In this document: piece after piece, positions 15,856-23,737 of the stretch
Layout: each line of letters opens with the position of its first letter
How positions within the stretch are numbered: position 1 is the stretch's first letter
From: CAZPBO01 sp964584815
GTDB taxonomy: Bacteria; Planctomycetota; SKW154
Direction: 5' to 3'
Length of the DNA stretch: 36,921 nt
NCBI GenBank assembly: GCA_964584815.1
Contig: CAZPBO010000018.1
Location: 1-36,921, forward strand
Notes under the pieces: model-generated
Seen by the model: the letters and a program-made list of their open reading frames with translations, nothing else
What the model was told of the DNA's origin: nothing
The model's database searches: none
Program-made: the position numbers and the translations under genes

Positions 15856-16619
15856 CTGAAATCGCCTGTCACATCGCCGCTTGTCGCATACCTGACCAGC
15901 CGTGCCTGTTTTGCGCCCAGGTTTTTTGCCGCCTCCATCATCGCCGCCACAGGTCCCACCCCGCACATACTTATCGCTTGCTCCTTAACCACATTCCAAA
16001 GCCCTTTCGGGTCAAGCGCTTCCATCCGCTCTATCGCCGCGTAATCCTTCCTTTTCGCCACTTCCGCCGGCTCGTAGTGGGTCATATCGCTTGAGGCGAC
16101 AATGAGAACATCCTCACCCAGTTTGCGCACCGCTTCTGCAACAGACCTTCCAAACTCAAGCAACTTTTCTATGTCGTTGCAGGCTATACAGACAAGCGAG
16201 ACCGAGACATCGTCGCGTCGGAACTTCAGAAACGGCAACTGCAACTCACCAGAATGCTCCATATAGTGCGCCCGTTCGTCCTCCTCCGCCGCCGTTCCCT
16301 CAAGCAACAGCCTGTTCAACCGTTCGTTTATCTCCACATCGCCCAAAGGTGTCTCCCATACCCCCGCCGGCGCCAACGCGAAATCTTCTCCCCACCCGTG
16401 ATGATTGGGATTAAGAACAAGAACATTTTTGGGAACCGCTACGCGCGAAAAGACCGCACCCGCCACATGCCCGCTGTAGACATACCCCGCGTGCGGAGAC
16501 ACAACCCCCAAAGCCCGCTCGTCACCCTTCTCCTTCATCCACTCCTTCAGCATCCCCCGCAACCTCTCCTCGTCCAGAGGATACCATCCCCTTATCGCGA
16601 ATTCCGCTCTTCTCCGCAT
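15819..16619 (-). CDS. MEMO family protein (AmmeMemoRadiSam system protein B), cytoplasmic form
   Basis: This 266-residue MEMO1-like protein has the fold of a non-haem-iron dioxygenase. Conserved site residues appear in VVSPHAGYVYSGH, NPNHHGWG, HYMEHSGELQLPFLKF, SSDMTHYEP and ISMCGVGPV (Cys near residue 215). No signal peptide follows the chosen ATG 16619, which has GGAGGAG upstream. The gene overlaps the RDD gene by 98 nt upstream and the convergent membrane gene by 37 nt downstream. Family members co-occur with AMMECR1 and a radical SAM protein; an AMMECR1 gene lies at 23114, but the radical SAM member is not in the window. The biochemical role of bacterial MEMO is not firmly established. 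Confidence 0.87.
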   Translation of the reverse strand: MRRRAEFAIRGWYPLDEERLRGMLKEWMKEKGDERALGVVSPHAGYVYSGHVAGAVFSRVAVPKNVLVLNPNHHGWGEDFALAPAGVWETPLGDVEINERLNRLLLEGTAAEEDERAHYMEHSGELQLPFLKFRRDDVSVSLVCIACNDIEKLLEFGRSVAEAVRKLGEDVLIVASSDMTHYEPAEVAKRKDYAAIERMEALDPKGLWNVVKEQAISMCGVGPVAAMMEAAKNLGAKQARLVRYATSGDVTGDFSQVVGYASLLVR

Positions 16620-17985
16620 CCTCTCTCCTCCATACCGCCACCCTGCTTGCAGATAACCAGTCCCCAAGCCTCCTACCAAGAAACAGAAGCAGCGGTCCCT
16701 CAATGATGACCACCACGCGTGTTACGCTGCGCACCAGAATCTGCGCAAAACTTGCTCTACCTCCTCCCTCATCCACCACGCACAATCCCATTATACTCTT
16801 GCCCACCGTTTTGCCAAAGATTGTTTCGCTGACACTGAAGTAAAGAATCTGAAGTGGCACAACAAAGGCGAGCGACAAGTCTTTTGCCTGTGAGGCTCCA
16901 CCGATACCATAAATCACCGCCACAACACCGCCTGCCAGAACCAGTGAATCTATCAGATACGCACCCACCCGCACAAGCGGACCCGCCGCAGGAAGCGCCG
17001 ACGGCAGGCGCATCTCCATCTTGCTGAAAGCCAGAATAACCAGACCCGCCACAACACAGCCCAAAAGCGCAAGGTAAAGCAGCACGGTAAGCCGCGACAA
17101 AAACGGTGGTCCCAGAATCTTTCTGAACTCGCCGTCGCCCACCGCCACAACGCTGCCGAACATAGCCACAAGGAGAGGTTTTCCATCAACAACGCAACCG
17201 TTCACATCAAAGAGCACCCGCCTGCCAAAAAGCCACCCGAAATGCCCCTCAATGCGCTTCTCCTCCACAAATCCCTTATCCGAAAGGCTAAACTCCACCA
17301 CATAATAGAGGCTGTCAAGTGGCACACAGAATATATGGATTCCGTCTTTAAGGTATGCCGCCCACACAGCACGGCTCCTCGGAAGCCCTGTTGAACGCAG
17401 ACCTTGGCTATCAGCGGTGTAGATTTTGCCTTCTCCGTCAACGCAGATGAGCGTAGGCGATTTTCTGCCGGAGATAGGCACAGCAATCTGGGCTTTTGTC
17501 AGTTTGTGGACAAAAATAGCGCGGGGTTGAGCGTTGGGGCGGGTTGCCACTTCAAACAAGCCGACTTTCTGGTCATCTGATACCGCGCCAACATAGACGC
17601 TTTCTTTTGCGCCAAGCAGCCCTGTCGCCTGCCAGCCAGACGGCAGCGCAACTCCAAAGCGCACCTTCCCTCCACGCTCAAGAACAGAGGCGTCAAAAAA
17701 GGCAAGCCCTTTGTGCGCTACCACAAAGAACTCTCCCGCAACACAGGCAGGACCCAGTTCTGCGTCAAGGCAGCGCTCGTGGGTGCCTTTCAGCGGTCGC
17801 ACGCGCAGTCCCGCTGACGAGCCGAGCATCGGGTTGCGCGCATATACAAGCCACACCTGCTTATCCCACACAACCAACTGTGGAGAGAAGAGATACTCCC
17901 TCCAAAGCGATGCCTCAGAAAGATAGAAAAGAAGCACCACCGCCGACACAACAAGTCCCAACATCAGACGCCTGCGTGGCAGCAT
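16522..17985 (-). CDS. RDD-domain membrane protein with large N-terminal extracytoplasmic region
   Basis: This 487-residue protein has an N-terminal membrane anchor (residues 8-23), then about 270 soluble residues rich in short beta-strand and turn patterns of beta-propeller character. Next is a membrane helix at about 297-318 and a C-terminal RDD domain (about 338-445) that starts RVGAYLIDSLVLAG and contains FGKTVGKSIMGLCVVDE. RDD domains are small membrane modules; some act as ion or solute antiporters, most are uncharacterised. A charged, Gly/Glu-rich tail (about 450-487) is encoded in the 98-nt overlap with the MEMO gene and may be a fortuitous extension. The ATG at 17985 is preceded by a weak GGAAG site. 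Confidence 0.75.
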   Translation of the reverse strand: MLPRRRLMLGLVVSAVVLLFYLSEASLWREYLFSPQLVVWDKQVWLVYARNPMLGSSAGLRVRPLKGTHERCLDAELGPACVAGEFFVVAHKGLAFFDASVLERGGKVRFGVALPSGWQATGLLGAKESVYVGAVSDDQKVGLFEVATRPNAQPRAIFVHKLTKAQIAVPISGRKSPTLICVDGEGKIYTADSQGLRSTGLPRSRAVWAAYLKDGIHIFCVPLDSLYYVVEFSLSDKGFVEEKRIEGHFGWLFGRRVLFDVNGCVVDGKPLLVAMFGSVVAVGDGEFRKILGPPFLSRLTVLLYLALLGCVVAGLVILAFSKMEMRLPSALPAAGPLVRVGAYLIDSLVLAGGVVAVIYGIGGASQAKDLSLAFVVPLQILYFSVSETIFGKTVGKSIMGLCVVDEGGGRASFAQILVRSVTRVVVIIEGPLLLFLGRRLGDWLSASRVAVWRREDAEKSGIRDKGMVSSGRGEVAGDAEGVDEGEG

Positions 17986-18011
17986 TCTTCCATCCGCAAA
18001 AGTTTTGCGCT

Positions 18012-18017
18012 ATTATA
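18012..18017 (-). promoter_or_regulatory. -10 element for the RDD/MEMO genes
   Basis: TATAAT on the minus strand at 18017-18012 sits 27 nt from ATG 17985, the usual spacing in this window; no good -35 is seen. The overlapping TATTAT (18011-18016) could serve the divergent SNase-like gene on the plus strand. Confidence 0.4.
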
Positions 18018-18037
18018 TCCGTAAAGGAGGCTGTGGT

Positions 18038-18538
18038 GTGACTAACTTAGGAAGATGGCGCAAAATCGTGTTCGTTGCCGCAATTTGTGGTTGTGTTTCG
18101 GTGTCGTCCACACCCAAGCCGCCACACTGGGTTTGGTTCAGCGTCACAGATGTTCTTTCGCCCGTTCTGTTGCGGGTTGGAGGCATAGGCGTTGTGCGGT
18201 TAATAGGGGTGGAGCCGCCGGAGCGTTTTCACATAAGAGCGGGACGACTCTGGCGCCGCGCTGTTGACAAACTCCGCTCCCTCACCAAAAACAGACTTGT
18301 TCGTATGGAGCCGCCTCCTTGGGGACCTCTACCTGATGGCAGCGTTCACGAGGCTGATGTGTTCGTGCGCGTCTCTGATGTTGAGCAACTCAACCTCGCC
18401 GCTGAGATGGTGCGTCTGGGTCTTCTGCGCCTCTCAAAAGACTACAAACGCAGTAAGTATTACATCCTGCTCAAGAATATGGAGGAGGAAGCACGCAGTC
18501 ACGCCCGTGGTCTTTGGGCGTCCCCAAAGCATAAGTAA
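18038..18538 (+). CDS. Staphylococcal nuclease (SNase)-like exported protein
   Basis: This 166-residue protein has an N-terminal export signal ending in ICGC (Cys19), possibly a lipoprotein signal, followed by one SNase-like OB-fold domain. Diagnostic parts are VVRLIGVEPPER, corresponding to the VRLxGIDAPE strand with Asp replaced, and the C-terminal helix LNLAAEMVRLGLLRL with EEARSHARGLW. The catalytic Arg/Asp/Glu set is incomplete by eye, so nuclease activity is uncertain. The start GTG 18038 has GGAGG 7 nt upstream; an earlier TTG at 18005 lies upstream of this site. It is transcribed divergently from the RDD gene. Confidence 0.7.
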   Translation: MTNLGRWRKIVFVAAICGCVSVSSTPKPPHWVWFSVTDVLSPVLLRVGGIGVVRLIGVEPPERFHIRAGRLWRRAVDKLRSLTKNRLVRMEPPPWGPLPDGSVHEADVFVRVSDVEQLNLAAEMVRLGLLRLSKDYKRSKYYILLKNMEEEARSHARGLWASPKHK

Positions 18539-18598
18539 AATGCTGGAATCGTGGTGAGAAACCGATAAAATGTTGTGGAAACCAAGCGGAGAGAGGTT

Positions 18599-19564
18599 AT
18601 GAGGCTGACAGGAGGGAAACTGGGGGCGGTAGGAGCGGTGTTGGTTCTTGCTGTTTTGATATTTGTGGTTTGGTTTGTGATATGGGCGGCGGGGTGCTGG
18701 GTTCTGGAGCGGGGTTTTGGAGTCGGAGCGGTTGGTTTTTCGGTATGGGGTGTGATAGCGGCGTTTTTGGTGCTGGTTCTGATAGCGGGTGCGTTTGAGA
18801 AGATGGAGGGGCATTGGCGTCGGGGAGAGATGGTGACGCGTGCGTTTTTTGACCTGTTTGAGGAGCAGCGAGTAGAGCGCCTGCGGCGGGAGATAGGGTC
18901 GCTGCCGGCGTTCGGTGTCTGGTATCACATTGTGGCGACGGCGGGTCTGGCGGTGGCGGCGTTCATAGCGGCGGCGTTCGTCCCTTACGGCTTTTTCCTG
19001 GCGTTTGTGTTTCTTGTCTTGATAGGCTATCTGTGGTTTGCGCGCTCACGGGCAATACGACTGGCGGTCGCGTTCTATGAGGGTAACAGGCTGCTGGGGC
19101 AGGGACGCGTGGAGGATGCTCTTTTCATAGCGGAGACGATGCGGAAGGTGAAGCGGAACAGCAGCGGGGCGCTGTGGTTGAAAGCAAACGCGCTGTTTGC
19201 GATGGGGCGTTACAGTGAGGCGGCAGACGCCTATCAGAAAGCGATACGGTTGAACCCTCGCCTGCGCGGTGTGCTGTTGCCCTATCTTGCATTGGCTCTG
19301 CACAGAATGGGGCTTGTGCAAAACGCGATTCGCGCATATCGCGAAGCATTGGAGGAGAACCCCGACGCACCCGACGCTCATTATGGACTTGCCTGTGCGC
19401 TTGCGGCAGCGAACCAGCCTGATGATGCGGTTCGCCATCTCCGCCGCGCCGTTGAACTCGGCTTCGTCTCCCCACAGTTGCTTCAGAGCGACGAAGACCT
19501 CGCGCCCCTACGCAGGGAGCCAGAGTTCAAGAAACTGCTTGCCGCGTTGCAGGAAAACGCCTGA
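18599..19564 (+). CDS. Membrane-anchored TPR protein
   Basis: This protein of about 321 residues has four hydrophobic segments in its first half (around 8-33, 43-62, 116-132, 133-148). Its C-terminal half carries three or more tetratricopeptide repeats, for example ALWLKANALFAMGRYSEAADAYQKAIRLNP and two further copies ending near residue 290. The end, QSDEDLAPLRREPEFKKLL, is a common TPR-protein tail. The ATG at 18599 has GGAGAGAGG upstream; an in-frame GTG at 18575 is the alternative start. TPR domains mediate protein contacts, but the partner is unknown. It converges with cobO, the stop codons being 8 nt apart, with no terminator hairpin visible between them. Confidence 0.75.
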   Translation: MRLTGGKLGAVGAVLVLAVLIFVVWFVIWAAGCWVLERGFGVGAVGFSVWGVIAAFLVLVLIAGAFEKMEGHWRRGEMVTRAFFDLFEEQRVERLRREIGSLPAFGVWYHIVATAGLAVAAFIAAAFVPYGFFLAFVFLVLIGYLWFARSRAIRLAVAFYEGNRLLGQGRVEDALFIAETMRKVKRNSSGALWLKANALFAMGRYSEAADAYQKAIRLNPRLRGVLLPYLALALHRMGLVQNAIRAYREALEENPDAPDAHYGLACALAAANQPDDAVRHLRRAVELGFVSPQLLQSDEDLAPLRREPEFKKLLAALQENA

Positions 19565-19572
19565 CTGCTGCC

Positions 19573-20118
19573 TCACTGGTCAACGCCAACAACCGACACA
19601 ATCCCTTTCTGTATGTGGTGTTTGCGGTTCTGAAAGTGGCTGATGTAATCGCAGAGCGCCCCGACCGACTCAGGCAGTGGATTGCCCGTTAAGACAACCT
19701 CGCAGTCCGTCTTTTTTACCTGCCTTAAAAAGGAGAGCAGTCTTTCCTCACTAACAAGACCAAAAGCAAGCGCATATAAGACCTCATCAAGAATAAGGAG
19801 TTTTGCCTTTTGGGAGAGTTTTTCGGCTGTTTCAAGCGCTTTTTTTGCGTTGCGGAAATCCTCGGGCTCTGGAGCGTTAGGATTGATATGGCAGTCGGTG
19901 CAGCCTTTGCAGTTGAGGCGTTCAGGATGGACGCAGGGGCGTCCGAACTGATGGATTTCTATGTTGAACGCAGGCACCGCTCTAACCTCGCCGTATCGGG
20001 TGGTGCCTTTAAGGAACTGAACAACAGCAACAGGGAATCCCCGCATAACAGCACGGAGTGCCAACCCGAAAGCCGCGGAAGTCTTACCCTTGCCGTCACC
20101 ATAATAAGCGTGAATCAC
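19573..20118 (-). CDS. cobO: Cob(I)yrinic acid a,c-diamide adenosyltransferase
   Basis: This 181-residue CobA/CobO/BtuR-type enzyme attaches the 5'-deoxyadenosyl group of ATP to cobalt(I) corrinoids, giving adenosylcobalamin. The P-loop is GDGKGKTSAA (residues 7-16). AVVQFLKG, the Walker B-like LLILDEVLYAL and VVLTGNPLP follow in the family order. A Cys-rich insert, CKGCTDCHINP, occurs around residues 70-80, as in many CobO proteins. The start is GTG 20118 with AGGGG upstream. A terminator hairpin directly precedes it, so it is not simply co-transcribed with the lipoprotein gene. Its product would serve the B12-dependent mutase subunit at 1762. Confidence 0.93.
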   Translation of the reverse strand: MIHAYYGDGKGKTSAAFGLALRAVMRGFPVAVVQFLKGTTRYGEVRAVPAFNIEIHQFGRPCVHPERLNCKGCTDCHINPNAPEPEDFRNAKKALETAEKLSQKAKLLILDEVLYALAFGLVSEERLLSFLRQVKKTDCEVVLTGNPLPESVGALCDYISHFQNRKHHIQKGIVSVVGVDQ

Positions 20119-20130
20119 ATATTACCCCTT

Positions 20131-20163
20131 AAAAAGTTGGGTCGGTCGCTTTTTGACCGACCC
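20131..20163 (-). terminator. Intrinsic terminator after the Cys-rich lipoprotein gene
   Basis: A perfect 9-bp stem (20139-20147 with 20155-20163, GGGTCGGTC/GACCGACCC) with a 7-nt loop is followed on the minus strand by AACTTTTT. It lies 30 nt past the stop of the lipoprotein gene and 12 nt before the cobO ribosome binding region. On the plus strand it is followed by TTTAT, so partial bidirectional action toward the TPR gene cannot be excluded. Confidence 0.8.
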
Positions 20164-20192
20164 TTTATCGGTGTTGGGACAGTTAAGCATTT

Positions 20193-21722
20193 TTATTTGC
20201 GGTATATGAGTTCACGCAGTTTTGGTCCGACGCCTTCGCGCACATCGCGCTCCATATAATCTTTCTCAATCTGCTCAATTATTTCTGCGGGCGACTTGGG
20301 CGCCCATTTGAGCATCACCTCATACGGTTTGCGACTCATGGTCTTGCTCTGTTTCTGACCGTTCTCAATGAAGCGTATTGTGACGGAGCGTTCTCTGGCG
20401 ACGAAATCGCGGCAATAGCGCTCAATAAGGGCGCGGTCATCTTGGGTCAGTTGGACTTTTCGGTTCTCAACCCACGGCAGTTTTGGTGGTTGGGCAATCT
20501 TCGGGTTGACCTGTGGACCGACGCCGCGTGCTTTGCCCTCAAGACGGGTATAGTCAAAGCGGCTTTCTGGGGGGTCTTTTGGCAGCGCGGTGAGGAAGGT
20601 CTTACAATACCAAGTCTTGCCGCAGGTGTGCCCCCAGGGGAGGGCACCGTATTCGGATGTCACATCCGCAAACTGCGGTGGTAGCCACCGAACCGGAAGA
20701 ATTGACTCCTTCTTTACCATATCCACCAGAATCTTCCTGTAGGTAGCGGTGTCAACCCGCATAACACGCTCCCCTTTGACATCCATCTGGTCAAAGGAGG
20801 AGACATCCTTGCGGCAGGTGGGGCACCATTTGGTGAAAGGTCCATCGGGATTTTCGCCCACCTCACGCCACCATATTGCATCCCAGTAACTTTTGCCGCA
20901 TTTATGGTGCTCCCCTACATCCCGTTTGCACTTGCGGCAAAAGTGGGTGTGGAAAAGAAACTTTCGGGCATTCCTATCATAGACATAATGACTGCGCGGA
21001 CCCACATCCCGCTGAGCATCGTAGTCAAAACGCGTCGCGTGATATCCTTTCTCATCCAGCCAGTTAAAGAAGCCTGTTCGCTTGCTTATACCCGACTCGC
21101 GTCCAAGATACGCCCATATCGGAATACCCAAATATTTTTTGCCTTCCATAACATCCCAGTTACCCTTCTCAATTTGGGCAACGAGGTTCTTGAGGGATGC
21201 CTCATCACGCACACCGAAATCACGCAGTTCCGTCGGCTTCAGATATGCAAGCCCCGCTTCAGGATAAAACCGTGTTCTGCCAGGCCAGTGTCCCTCCACA
21301 GCGTTTCTGTGGCTCCAGGCGTTAAAGTGGGTGCGGAAAGGCAGATACGGCGATTCAGGATGCATTATGTCGGCTTCCGCTTCCTCAAAGACCATAAAAA
21401 CCGTCTCTTCATAAAGCGGAGTTTCCTCCTCAAGAGGGCGTTCTCTTAAGTAAATCCTGTAATAATCAGGGTCGTGTTCGCAACTTTCCCACCAATCACT
21501 GATTTCGTTCTCCTCGGTGGGACCCATAGTGGATGGGTTTTCTGGGTCGCTGTCGGGAAGCGTGGCTTTCTCGCTAATCTTTTTTTGCTCTTCCATAGCC
21601 CACTTCACAATCTGCTCTATCCTCGCCTTGTAATCTTGCGTATAACGGGCATCTGTCCAAGGCGGACTTTCGGTGCAACCAACCAAAATTACAAACAAAA
21701 CAGGAAGGGCAAACCATCTCAT
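20193..21722 (-). CDS. Large lipoprotein with zinc-ribbon-like Cys clusters
   Basis: I do not recognise this 509-residue protein. A lipoprotein signal ends in LVGC (Cys16). The mature part contains Cys-pair clusters: HFCRKCKRDVGEHHKCGK (about residues 257-275), WCPTCRKDV (about 297) and HTCGKTWYC (about 365). All look like zinc-binding knuckles, which is unusual for an exported protein. Early segments are acidic and rich in aromatic residues. The ATG at 21722 has AAGGAG upstream and a strong promoter. The TPR protein at 25423 carries similar clusters, so the two may share a domain type. No enzyme motif was found. Confidence 0.75.
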   Translation of the reverse strand: MRWFALPVLFVILVGCTESPPWTDARYTQDYKARIEQIVKWAMEEQKKISEKATLPDSDPENPSTMGPTEENEISDWWESCEHDPDYYRIYLRERPLEEETPLYEETVFMVFEEAEADIMHPESPYLPFRTHFNAWSHRNAVEGHWPGRTRFYPEAGLAYLKPTELRDFGVRDEASLKNLVAQIEKGNWDVMEGKKYLGIPIWAYLGRESGISKRTGFFNWLDEKGYHATRFDYDAQRDVGPRSHYVYDRNARKFLFHTHFCRKCKRDVGEHHKCGKSYWDAIWWREVGENPDGPFTKWCPTCRKDVSSFDQMDVKGERVMRVDTATYRKILVDMVKKESILPVRWLPPQFADVTSEYGALPWGHTCGKTWYCKTFLTALPKDPPESRFDYTRLEGKARGVGPQVNPKIAQPPKLPWVENRKVQLTQDDRALIERYCRDFVARERSVTIRFIENGQKQSKTMSRKPYEVMLKWAPKSPAEIIEQIEKDYMERDVREGVGPKLRELIYRK

Positions 21723-21748
21723 CTGCCGCTCCTTAACGCACACAAACC

Positions 21749-21778
21749 AGTATAAGGGACAATCGCCCTGCTCGTCAA
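21749..21778 (-). promoter_or_regulatory. Sigma70 promoter for the Cys-rich lipoprotein gene
   Basis: On the minus strand TTGACG (21778-21773) and TATACT (21754-21749) are 18 bp apart, one mismatch each from consensus. The start would be near 21742, leaving a leader of about 20 nt. Confidence 0.7.
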
Positions 21779-21788
21779 GTATTCTTTT

Positions 21789-21860
21789 TTGCCCGGGGAG
21801 GATTCGAACCTCCACTGCGGGATCCAAAGTCCCGTGTGCTACCGTTTACACCACCGGGCA
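21789..21860 (-). tRNA. tRNA-Gln (anticodon UUG)
   Basis: This is a 72-nt cloverleaf read on the minus strand. The acceptor stem is TGCCCGG/CCGGGCA with the U1-A72 pair typical of tRNA-Gln, the D stem is GTG/CAC, and the anticodon stem CGGGA/TCCCG holds the loop CTTTGGA (anticodon TTG). The T arm is GGAGG-TTCGAAT-CCTCC. The 3' CCA is not encoded. The gene stands alone, 66 nt upstream of the lipoprotein gene. Confidence 0.97.
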
Positions 21861-21875
21861 TCTTTTCTCAAAATA

Positions 21876-21904
21876 TTTATAATATGGATGGCGGTGATTT
21901 CCAA
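21876..21904 (-). promoter_or_regulatory. Promoter for tRNA-Gln
   Basis: On the minus strand TTGGAA (21904-21899) and TATAAA (21881-21876) are 17 bp apart. The start would be near 21869, about 9 nt before the mature tRNA. Confidence 0.55.
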
Positions 21905-21948
21905 CGCAAATCGGCAGATGTTGAAGAGACGCCTGAAAACGCTATAGG

Positions 21949-21989
21949 TCCGCAGCGGTCAAACACCTTCTCTGCTGTTCCGCTGCGGA
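21949..21989. repeat. Inverted repeat with 10-bp arms upstream of the MEMO lipoprotein promoter
   Basis: TCCGCAGCGG (21949-21958) and its exact reverse complement CCGCTGCGGA (21980-21989) flank a 21-nt spacer. It lies 14 bp upstream of the -35 box at 22003 and between divergent transcription units, so an operator or hairpin role is possible. No T-run follows on either strand, which argues against a terminator. Confidence 0.6.
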
Positions 21990-22002
21990 AGAAGGCTCTG
22001 CG

Positions 22003-22031
22003 TTGACAGACGCGGCGGCAGACGATACAAT
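22003..22031 (+). promoter_or_regulatory. Near-consensus promoter for the MEMO/AMMECR1 operon
   Basis: A perfect TTGACA (22003-22008) and TACAAT (22026-22031) are 17 bp apart. The start near 22038 leaves a leader of about 24 nt before ATG 22062. Confidence 0.75.
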
Positions 22032-22061
22032 GTTACCCAGCCTTTGTTTGGGAGATGCAGA

Positions 22062-23111
22062 ATGCGGGGAGTCGGCATAGCGGTTGTTCTGTTGTTGCTT
22101 TTTGGTTGCGGTCAGCCGCCACAGGAGAAACCGAAAGAGCCTGCTCCAGAGGGTCAGCCCAACAATGAGGAACAAAAAGAAGAACAGCCCAAAGATATAA
22201 AGGACTTAAAGTTGTGGGGAGTTTCTGCGGGCTGGAGTGCGTCGGTGCGTCCCCCGGGCGCGCCTCCAGGTTTCTACCCCACCGACATAAGTGCGCTGAA
22301 AAAAGAGTTGCGCAAGTATCTGACCGCCGCAACTCCTCAAAAACCCGGCGGCAAGATTCTGGGAATCGTCTCACCGCATGCGGGATTCCTCTACTGCTGG
22401 CGCACCGCAGCATATGCCTACAAACTTCTTATAGGCAAAAAGTTTGATACGGTCCTCATCCTCTCAACCGCCCACAGTGGCATAACCAGCGTCTGCGATA
22501 CCGCCTTCTACAATATGCCGTGGGGGGATGTTCCCGTCGCCACAGATGTTGTCAAAGCGCTGATAAAAAGCGGCAAGTTCCGCTATGTTCCGACAGCGCA
22601 CGAGCGCGAACACGGAATTGAGACCCAACTCCCTTTCCTCTGCTTCGTTATGAGCAATTTCAAGATTGTGCCTGTGGTTGTGGGCGCAGACGCCGATGGG
22701 AGGGAGAAAGCATTGGCGCAGGCGCTGCTTGACGCTACTAAAGGCAGAAATGTCCTTGTTGTGGTCTCAACAGACCTGACGCATTTTCCCGACCACAAAA
22801 CCGCAAAGAAGGTGGAGGACGAGTTTCTTGAGGTTGTCAAGACATTAGATATAGGGAAGATAAAGGAGGCAGCGGCACGGCTTGTCAAAAACAACGCAGC
22901 CAATGGTGTTGAGTGTGTTGCGTGTGGACTTGAGGCTCTCTGTATTGCGGTGGAGTATCTCAAAGCGCGCGGCGCCAAAAAGTTCCTCGTCCTTCACCAC
23001 GCCGACAGTTACGAAAATATGAAAGCCCTACCCAAAAAAGAGCGTTATGGAACAAAGCCCAAGGAGAGCCGTGTTGTGGGTTATGCGTCCTGCATCTTTG
23101 TCGGGGATTAG
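22062..23111 (+). CDS. MEMO family lipoprotein (AmmeMemoRadiSam B-like, exported)
   Basis: This 349-residue protein begins with a lipoprotein signal ending in LFGC (Cys16). A Pro/Glu/Gln-rich linker (about 18-48) and then a full MEMO domain follow. Site segments are IVSPHAGFLYCW, STAHSGIT, HEREHGIETQLPFL, VVSTDLTHFPDH and NGVECVACGLEAL (Cys). An exported, lipid-anchored MEMO is unusual, since the cytoplasmic form is also present at 15819. The ATG at 22062 has GGGAG upstream. AMMECR1 starts 2 nt after the stop, so the two are coupled. The function of the family is not settled; conserved His and Cys residues suggest metal binding. Confidence 0.87.
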   Translation: MRGVGIAVVLLLLFGCGQPPQEKPKEPAPEGQPNNEEQKEEQPKDIKDLKLWGVSAGWSASVRPPGAPPGFYPTDISALKKELRKYLTAATPQKPGGKILGIVSPHAGFLYCWRTAAYAYKLLIGKKFDTVLILSTAHSGITSVCDTAFYNMPWGDVPVATDVVKALIKSGKFRYVPTAHEREHGIETQLPFLCFVMSNFKIVPVVVGADADGREKALAQALLDATKGRNVLVVVSTDLTHFPDHKTAKKVEDEFLEVVKTLDIGKIKEAAARLVKNNAANGVECVACGLEALCIAVEYLKARGAKKFLVLHHADSYENMKALPKKERYGTKPKESRVVGYASCIFVGD

Positions 23112-23113
23112 GG

Positions 23114-23725
23114 ATGGAAGAGTTTGCTTTAAGCAGCGGTGCACGAAGGGTGTTGCTTGAGTTGGCGCGGAAGGCGCTGGAGCAAGGTGCAAAGGAGTAT
23201 CCCAAACGAGGAGCGGTTTTTGGGGGCGGGGGAGATTTTATCGGGCGGATAGTGGATGGTGTGACGGGGGAGGTGAGTGTGGACGCGGAGTTGCGCAGGC
23301 AAAACGGGGTGTTTGTGACGCTGCGGAAGGGCGGGGCACTGCGCGGCTGCATCGGCACCTTCACATCACACCAGCCTCTCTTCAAGACCGTGCCTGAATA
23401 CACTCTCCAGAGCGCCTTCTTTGACCCGCGTTTTCCACCCGTGACGCCGCAGGAAGTTGCCTCGGTGCGCATTGAGGTGTCGGTTCTGTCGCCTCTAAGA
23501 CGCGCCACGCCAGAAGAAGTTGAAGTTGGCAAACACGGAATATACATCAGGCGCGCAGGACGCAGCGGCTGCTACCTTCCCGAAGTGGCAACTGATTACG
23601 GAATGAGCCGTGAAGAGTTCCTCTCTTCCTGCTGCGCTCACAAAGCAGGTCTCCCCCCAGACGCCTGGCGACAAAAAGAGACCGAAATTCTTATCTTCAC
23701 CACATTCAAATTCGCTGAACCATAA
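23114..23725 (+). CDS. AMMECR1 domain protein (AmmeMemoRadiSam system protein A)
   Basis: This 203-residue single AMMECR1 domain has no signal peptide and is predicted to be cytoplasmic. Signatures are GVFVTLRKGGALRGCIGTF, whose LRGCIG is the most conserved motif of the family, then QSAFFDPRFPPVT, IEVSVLSPLRRAT and GKHGIYIRRAGRSGCYLPEV. Length is normal. It sits 2 nt after the MEMO lipoprotein gene and 12 nt before a second, exported AMMECR1 gene. AMMECR1 and MEMO proteins are known to be genetically linked in bacteria and archaea together with a radical SAM protein, which is not seen here. Confidence 0.92.
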   Translation: MEEFALSSGARRVLLELARKALEQGAKEYPKRGAVFGGGGDFIGRIVDGVTGEVSVDAELRRQNGVFVTLRKGGALRGCIGTFTSHQPLFKTVPEYTLQSAFFDPRFPPVTPQEVASVRIEVSVLSPLRRATPEEVEVGKHGIYIRRAGRSGCYLPEVATDYGMSREEFLSSCCAHKAGLPPDAWRQKETEILIFTTFKFAEP

Positions 23726-23737
23726 AAGGAGCAAAAA

